Shown: positions 44,501 to 53,500 of the stretch, in pieces | How the letters are laid out: each line of letters opens with the position of its first letter | Numbering within the stretch: the first letter of the stretch is position 1 | Source of the DNA: Branchiostoma lanceolatum | Lineage: Eukaryota; Chordata; Leptocardii; Amphioxiformes; Branchiostomatidae | Length of the DNA stretch: 64,000 bases | Reading direction: 5' to 3' | NCBI RefSeq assembly: GCF_035083965.1 | Contig: NC_089726.1 | Location: forward strand, 17,613,501-17,677,500 | The notes under the pieces: generated by a model | What the model was told of the DNA's origin: nothing | The model's database searches: none | The model's input: the letters and a program-made list of their open reading frames with translations, nothing else | Made by a program: the position numbers and the translations under genes

Positions 44501-47500
44501 GTAGAGAAAAGCTGTCGGAAAGCGAGCGTTTATCCTCGCAGTTATTTCTACCTTTCCGATATCCTTCCGCTACATATAGGATCGGTTTACATAGAAGGGG
44601 GGAGACCTCCCCCCTTTTATGTTTAGGTAGAGAAAAGCTGTCGGAAAGCGAGCGTTTATCCTCGCAGTTATTTCTACCTTTCCGATATCCTTCCGCTACA
44701 TATAGGATCGGTTTACATAGAAGGGGGGAGACCTCCCCCCTTTTATGTTAAGGTAGAGAAAAGCTGTCGGAAAGCGAGCGTTTATCCTCGCAGTTATTTC
44801 TACCTTTCCGATATCCTTCCGTTACATATAGGATCGGTTTACATAGATGGGGGGAGACCTCCCCCCTTTTATGTTTAGGTAGAGAAAAGCTGTCGGAAAG
44901 CGGTCGTTTTCCCCCGCAGTTACTTTTACCTTTCCGATATCCTTCCGTTACATATAGGATCGGTTTACATAACCCACTCTTCTGTTTAGGAAAAGAAAAG
45001 CTGACGGAAAGCGAGCGTTTATCCTCGCCGTTATTTCTACCTTTCCGATATTCTTCCGTTACCTTTAGGCTGGGTTTACGGTGCTCCCAGTTTTATAAAA
45101 CAACGTGGAACATTGAGCTAACAATTCCCCCGGATTGCTAATCTATAGGTCGGCGGGCATACTGTCTTTGGCCACCGCACAAATTCGCCCAGTCCGCGGA
45201 TCGAGACACATTTGGCAGATTTGTGTATTTTTGTTCCTTGTTTTGTATCAAAGCTCATCAAATAACGCGTGTTCTCACGCAGTTTTCCTTTTTATAATCT
45301 ACATGTATAAGTAACTTATAGAAAGATCGCCGCTAACAGATGACAGTTGTCGCTCACGAGTGTTGTTGTGTTCGGGTCAAAAGCGTAACGCAAGGACGTC
45401 TGCTTTTCAACTGCAAATTTATACAGTGTGAAGCCGTAAACAAGCTGGGGCGGTACGTTGAGATGGTAATGAAACATCTCCATATTTACTAGCGGAATGC
45501 CATGTGACAGGGCATTACCCAATGACAGACAAGGGTGGCTTTTTCAAACTAACCGTATATCCCAGAGACAGAGATTGTTTACAGCGAGGACAGCTCATGA
45601 AGGAAGTTTGAACTCAGTCGTTTCAACCCACGACGGCAAGTTATGGCCACGACGTTGTTCTTACCAACCGGAACCCGGACGGAAAAATGTAAAGCTGGGA
45701 CAAGGACATCAGTCTGTACAACTTGGTGAAACCAAGGCGGTTTCATAGGATTATACTTCCTAGGTGAAACCAAGGAGATTTTGGTGAAACGGATCCGGAG
45801 TAGGATGGAGATGCTGAACGGGGCATGCGGGCACGCGATTCGGGACGGGGAAATCATTACTTTGTTGTATCTCCTAATCTACCCGGTACCAGTGGAGACA
45901 ACGGTTAAACAACGGCGTGAGTGAAATCGGAACCTTTCTACCTGTCTTGATCGGAACTATTCCTGGCGACTCGCCCAACACTGGGACCGGAATCGTGGAC
46001 TTGGAAATGGCGCAAAATGGTGAAGGGAGAATTAACCGACAATGTGAGATTCTGATCCCTCGTTGACCGCGTCAAGTACAAGTTAGAATTTAACGACTGA
46101 TGACGAAACCGCAAGTACCTAGTAAGTGTTATTCAACCCAAAATGATTGTATTATTACTATTCACTCTATTTGGCCAATTTCTACTATTTTCCTAGCGAT
46201 CCGCGGAGCCTGGTAGAGGCTAATAAGATACTAGCCTGAATGCCAAGAAACCAAGAAATATCTATCGTCAAGAAAGATATTTTAGAGTTGGGGGGTCTGG
46301 CATCCAGGCTAATAAGATACGGGAGGGAAGAAAAGTTAGTGTTAGGGGTTACGTTTTGGTGTCGATGTAATAGTTAGCTAGGGTTGGAACTTGGAAGTAC
46401 ATTGTAATAGTCAGTAGTTGGGGTAAAGAATAGCCTGAATAGTTTATCAATGTTTGGGATAAGGTGACATTTAAAAAAAATGAAACTGGTAGTCCATATG
46501 TAAGAAATCATTTATTCCATTTTGTATGTGTATATTTGTAAAGGTGGGGAGGGGTCTCGCTATAATGGCGTAACACGTTTTTGTGCAGTATTATCATCTT
46601 TGAAATAAATTGTTCTAAACTTTTATCGGCCCTGTTGCCTTTCATATTCATATTTACCTGTCTATGTAAGGGTTCGGAATGTTTAAGCCATCCGTAGCAA
46701 GTTAAGTCGTCGTGAAGCCCCCGTCACAAATAAGACATGCAGCTCGGCCGACGTGCTGGCGAGCTTCAAATGTGCATTTTCGGCCGAAGAACGGCCGACG
46801 TCCTGTCGATTACGCGGGCTTCGGGCGATTTTTAGAAATAAAAGTTGGTCCAGATATTGGCCTTCTACCAGGTTAGTCGATACTGACTTCGTCCATGTTC
46901 AAGAGATGGTACCATCTCATGGGGGATTTTTAGTTTTTAGTGTTCGACGGACGTCGCGCGAGATTTTCATTGGAAAATACTGTCGACGCTCGGGCGATTT
47001 TGAAATTTGGCGAGCTTCGGGCGATCTACAAATTCGGCCGACGCTCGCATGAATTGTGACGCCGGCTTGAAGGATTAAATTAGATACTGTGTAATGAAAA
47101 AGGAAACTTATTGTAGAGCATACGTTTTAGCACGTTAAGCTCGTGTTTTTAGCACGTTTAGCTCGTGTTTTTAGCACGTTAAGCTCATAAAAAGGCTACA
47201 GAAAACACCAGGAAAGGTGTAGCTTTAGGTAGTCTTTTAGGCTGCGTGAACGGCACATAAACGTAGGGAAATAGTGACGGAAATAGATTATAAAGATGGA
47301 CGAAAGATTACGGAAATGTCTCAAGAAACTTACACTTTCCGTGTTGGATCTTCCGTAAAGGTACGGAAAATTGTCCATAACGACGCCTTTACGCCTTGCA
47401 GATACAACGTTTGTAGCACGTTAAGGTCTTAAAAAGATCACGGAAAGCCCGAGGAAAGGTACAGCTTTAGGTAACCTTTCAAGCTTTGTGAACGGCACAT

Positions 47501-50500
47501 AAACGTAGGGAAAATCCTGACGGAAATGGGTGATAAAGATGGACGAAAGGGTACGGAAAGGTCTCAATAAGCTAAGAATTCCGTATTGGAACGGACGGAA
47601 AAATTGTACTTAACGACGCCTTTACGCGTCGAATAGTCGCGTAAATACACGTGAAGAAGTGCAGAAACGTACCTGAACGCACGGAAAGATTGTCCATAAC
47701 GACGCCTTTACGCCTTGCAGATACCACGCTTGTAGCACGTTAAGGTCGTAAAAAGGTCACGGAAATACCGAGGAAAGGTATACCTTTAAGCAACATTTCA
47801 AGCTGTGTGAACGACACATAACGGCAGGGAGAATCGTGGCGGAAATGAATGATAAAGATGGACGAAAGGGTACGGAAAGGTCTCAAGAAACTTACACTTT
47901 CCGTGTTTCAACGTACCTAAAAATTGTCCTTAACGACGCCTTTACGCGTCGAAAAGTCACGTAAATACACGTGAAGAAGTGCAGAAACGTACCTAAACGT
48001 ACTTCCGGAAAGGGCATCTTATATGCAAAATTTAAGCAGACGTACAGGGGTCGTTAAGTTGCGGAAATAGTGAATAAACGTCACGTTTACGCTGCGTTTA
48101 AGTATGCTTAAATACCAGATTTCGTGCCGTGTACTAGTAGATACTGGACCTTTTACTTTTAGTGAAACCTGTCATATGTATTATCAGTGATATTAATAAT
48201 GTTTGAATAAAATTAACATTATTTCCTTCACTGATGAAAAGTGTCAGGTGGACACTTGAAACGTCTGAATAAAAAATGCGGTAATACTGTGGTAAAGATT
48301 CAATTTTAATCTTCATTTCCTGGGCCTGGATGAGTAATATTCACAAGCGCATTGATATCAATCTTTTCTCTAAACATATTGCTTTCTCGTTTTTGTGTAA
48401 CTTTACGTTGACGCGTCAGTACCATTTTCAGCAATGCCAGTCCATGTAATTTCAAGACAATGCTTGATGTTAATGATGTTAATGTGGATATGTCTGTTTT
48501 TATATATCAAATTTTCAATGTATATTTACCATTTTAACTACTAAATTACTACATACTTTGACAAGATTTGAAAATTTTGTTATGCCCCAGCAACAATTCA
48601 GCCAATTGGCTGCCACTGTGGGAAACGTTTTAGCTTGGATCAAATAAACCATCGATATTGTCTTCTAGCGTTCACATTCTGATTGGCTCACCTCATCAAT
48701 GAATAACAACCCAAGTGGTACAAGTTCTGGTTCTTGTCAAATTTCTGCTGGTAATAATAATAAGTCGTTGAGAATTACCACATAGTGTATTAATTATTCA
48801 TTCTGGTGGAAAATAGAGCCTGATGTAACGTCTGGTTATCTTATTGTTTATTGTTCCAACATATCAATGATACATGCACACAATTACCTCATGTACAATG
48901 TAACTGTAAGGCACTACATCATCATTCATTGTTTGACAACCCTGCTTCTAGATGTCAAAGTCAAGTTCAAATTAGGTGGAGAAAAGTAATGTTGATGTGT
49001 GGTGAAAAATATAAGTATGAAGTACGGAATTCGCCACAAAATTGTTTTCTGCATAATTCTTATTTCCCTTGCCAGTCTGTCAGCCCCTCAAAACAGACAT
49101 AAGTTTGCATGCAAATATCTAATGATAACTTCATTGTAAAACCCGCTGTTGTTTTAAACAAAAATAGGTGCCAGGTGGCGTGATGTTGATTTTTTTGTTT
49201 ATGATCTGTCCATAGCAACAAGTAGTGTAAACATTAGCTTTAAACAAGCATTGCCCTAATTCGGTGAGACACGCAATCAAGTATGCGGAGTTGCTGTGCA
49301 AGAATGTAGTACACATAAGACTGCAATAAATTATAGTGAAATGGGATATTCTTAAATGTGAAATATCTTATCCCTCATTGAATTATCTGGAACAGCCGTA
49401 AAGTATGGTAGTAAATTGCTGATGGTTATAACTCATTATACAACATTTTTCAACTAATCTGACACCTTCCAAGTTTATAGCAGACACCTGTACAGTAGAC
49501 ACCTGTTTAGTGGACACCTGTATAGTAGACACATGTATAGTGGACACCTGTATAGTAGACACTTGTATAGCAGAACCTGTACAGTAGACACCTGTACAGT
49601 AGACATCTGTACAGTAGACACCTGTATAGTAGACACCTGTACAGTGGACACCTGTATAGTAGACACCTGTATAGTGGACACCTGTATAGTAGACACCTGT
49701 ATAGCAGAACCTGACAGTAGACACCTGTACAGTGAACACCTGTACAGTACACACCAGTACAGTAGACACCTGTACAGTGGACACCTGTATAGTAGACACC
49801 TGTATAGTGGACACCTGTATAGTAGACACCTGTATAGCAGAACCTGACAGTAGACACCTGTACAGTGAACACCTGTACAGTACACACCAGTACAGTAGAC
49901 ACCTGTACAGTAGACACCTGTATAGAAGACACCTGTACAGGGGACACCTGTATAGTAGACACCTGTATAGCAGAACCTGTATAGTAGACAACTGTATATT
50001 AGACACCTGTACAGTAGACACCTGTACAGTGGACACCTGTATGGTAAACACTTTTATGGTGGACACCTGTATATTTAGTAGACACCTGTATAGTAGACAC
50101 CTTTACAGTAGACACCTGTATAGTAGACACCTGTATAGTAGACACCTTTACAGTAGACACCTGTATAGTAGACACCTGTACAGTAGACATCTGTACAGTG
50201 GACACCTGCATATAGTAAACACCTGTACAGTAGACACTTGTATAGACATCCTTGAAATTAAGCCCCTATGTCTTCAAGAAAGAGATTAGACAACTCCAGA
50301 CATAAAGCAGGTTTAATCTACTGGGATTATACAACAGTTGCAATGTTGTATGTTGTTGCTAGGTTGTTAAGTATCTCAAGGCTGTAACTGCAGGGTGTGG
50401 CGTCAGGGTAAAAGCATCGTGGCACGCAACAGGGCCACTGTTTTCAACCATTACCCTACTTTTCAATTGAACAGCAAATGTCTATAGTAAGTGTCTCCTA

Positions 50501-53500
50501 TGATTATAAGGTTCGGGCTTGTCTCCAACATTATAAAACTTGTGCAAGTCTCAGTGACCACCACTACATAAGAACCACCTGGCCAATGCGTGACCACTTT
50601 TTGGTGGTCCCTAAAATATAAGGTTTGGGCTTGTCTCCAACATTTTAAAACTTGTGCAAGTCTTAGTGACCGCCACTACATAAGAACCACCTGGCCAATG
50701 CGTGACCACTTTTTGGTGGTCCCTAAGATAATTTTTCCCATTGACAAAAGTATTACTGTAAATCCATTTAATAATGCGGTTGGTAATCATAATGGTTGGG
50801 GGGAAAGGGAGTAGTTCACTGCATTTGATTTTAACGGTGGGAACAAACATCACTGTCTCAAACGAATATTTGCAATGATGAAATTTTAGCGGTTTACTAG
50901 TGACCATTAAAGTAGCTGAAATTAAGTTCCCGTTAACAAATGAAGAATTACAGTATTAAGAATCCAGTCTATAGTGACCACTTGTCCACATACATGTAGA
51001 CTAGATCTTATTGGTCCCCCGAGTGGTCTTTTTATTTCTAATCCTGAAAATTACATCATTGAGTCAAAGTGGTTAAGTCATGCTGAAGGACAGGCTGCAA
51101 ATTTGAAAACCATAGCAAAAAATGTTTGCACGTTTTTTGTCGTCATTGTAATCCTCTTTGCTTAATTGTTCCAGTCATCACGGGCTGATTGTAATGCCCT
51201 GTTTCTCTTCATCGCTGACAGTTGAAGGTCGAATAGACAAAGGTCGTGTAATAACTTCCTGAGTAACCTTGACAAAACGCAATTATTGATTTTTTCGTAC
51301 CAGTTCATTTGGCTTCACCACAAGAAATGAACAGTGCCAATAACAAGAAACCAGCAGTATAAAAAAGGGCAATGAGTCTAGCAGTGCAGAAACACACACA
51401 CACTCCTGTTTGTGCCACTTGCAGGAAAACAGGAAACAACTTCCAGTTACAACCCCACTAGCGGCTGCAACAGCTGAGTGATTGTTGAGCAACCAAAGAT
51501 TTGAATTTTGTTTTTTTACCTTTTTTGTGTTTGGTTGTCTCTTGAATCATACTTTTTCATCAAGCATCATTCTTTAGTATGAAATCAAACTCAAAGGGTA
51601 ACACAAATCCAATTTCTGTCGCGGGACAGATGGAAGATTTAATAAAAAGACTTTGAATAAGACTTTGAAGGAGAATGACGAATAATAGAACACAAACTTT
51701 AAGGTATATCTGAGTCAACGTTTTTACAGAGAACACACACATATGTTCCCAGGAACATGTGAATATGCAAATTGGCTTGAGGTCATTCATAAATCCCTCT
51801 CCCTTAGCAAAGTCAGCAAACATCCCCAACCATAAGTAGATTACAGTTAATCACTTTAACTGCCTGACCAATAGGATGGGAGAATCATTCTTTGTCTGAT
51901 TGACCTGACTTTATAGGGAATTACTCTTAACAGTACCGCGTTGTGTTGGCTTGAAGTAATCATGTTACGGTATCTTGCCTTTCGAAGATTATCTTTAAGC
52001 TGTAACATTACGGTAAGCACATTATTATATCGAACTTGGCACTGAACTTGAAGGCAGCTGCTGACACATCAAGTTTATTGAGTTCCAGCTAACTTAGTTG
52101 TTATACTACTGTATTGCACTCCTTTCAACGCCTAATGTAAAATTGGCTTTGCAAGAAAACCTTGGTTCAGTACAATCAGGGCTCGAAATACTGTGTGCAT
52201 GTGCACCTTTGTGCACCCAACATTGGAGCTGTGCACCTAATTTTTTGACAGTGCGCCTAGATAGTTTTGTAGGCTATAGGGTAGAGGTAATATAGTACAC
52301 AAGTATACAGAACATTCTTGAAATTTAAGTATCAGAAAAGTAATATTACTTGTAACCGTTGTAACTTTGTTTGATGTACATATATTACTTTAAATTTTTG
52401 AAGATTTAAATTTCAAATTTCAGATCAAAATTCTTAAAAAGAGGCAGTAGGGTTTGTAAATACGGTTTGCTGAATAGATATTCTACTTTACTTTATGTTG
52501 TGCACCCGAAGTTATTTCCGTGCACCTTAGGTGCACCAGTGTACCTATTCCCAAATATGAATTTCGAGCCCTGACAATAGATCTCAAAACATCCATAACA
52601 TGCACATATGTTCATTATATGATAATTCAAAAAAATTGACCTGTAAGTAACCTTAATACACATTTATCATCTTGATCACAAAATCAATAGCTTTATGAGA
52701 CGGCGATTATCACTCAATGAAGGTTACAAGATAAAACGCAAGCAACTACAAACAGTACAACTTCATATTTGTGAATAATCAACCAGTTGTACTAACCCCA
52801 ACATTCTTTAGCTGTGAACAAAGTCCTCTCCCAAACAGAGTGTGCAAATAAAGAGAATTCCTACACAATGCTTGGCTCCCCCCAGTTACTAATGGTTCCA
52901 GATTACCTGTTGAGCTGGAATCTATTTGTACCTCTATTTGTACAGAACTCTCAGTGACTCCTGTATTGAAGTACTACAGTACACATACCAGTCTTCAGCA
53001 TTCCAAGAGATAATCAAGTTACTATCATGGACGAATGGGATCGTCTGTCTCATCTTTTTTTTAGATTTTCACACATGGAGTCATGCTATAAACAGTATAT
53101 GGTAGCATAATCATTATGTCCTTGACAGGTTTACGAGAGTGGTTTGGCAATGATGCATGAAAAATATAGACTAAGGTAGATTCAATAGACTGCAACTAAT
53201 AATATTACATTGTCAGGAACACCACATACTGTATAACATACAGTCCAACCTGTACAAATGATCAGCTCTACATGAAGACCACCTGGCCAATGTGACCACT
53301 TTTTGGTGGTCCCTTAGACAATTTCCCCATTGACACAAGCATTAAGAATCCTGTCTATAGTAACCACCTGTCCACATGGACCAGATTGTATGTGTCCCCT
53401 GAGTGATCTTCTTGAGTTACTAAATTTTGACTGTAACAACTGATGATATACATTATTCCAGTGTGAAATTATACCATCTTGAGGAACCTATAGATAATTA

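Larger units (their letters stand above)
41519..48134. mobile_element. 6.6-kb CACTA-like (EnSpm) non-autonomous transposon
   Basis: Element 41522-48131 begins CACGGCACGAAATC; its right end inverted begins CACGGCACGAAATC as well, and both continue to TATTTAAG after a short mismatch. A 3-bp duplication TAC flanks it. CAC-starting ends with 3-bp duplications and repeat-filled subterminal regions are the marks of the CACTA/EnSpm superfamily. The interior is a 3-kb tandem array (42090-45075), a unique stretch, two nested MITEs (46232, 46716) and ACGGAAA-rich subterminal repeats (47100-48010, also at 41545-41680). No transposase frame was seen. It lies in intron 1 of the C12orf56-like gene. Superfamily assignment is inference from the ends. 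Confidence 0.7.

Noticed and set aside
49383..50289. Frames of up to 227 residues rich in Cys/Tyr/Thr-Val repeats
   Set aside because: Translation of a 15-bp minisatellite; long frames occur on both strands.
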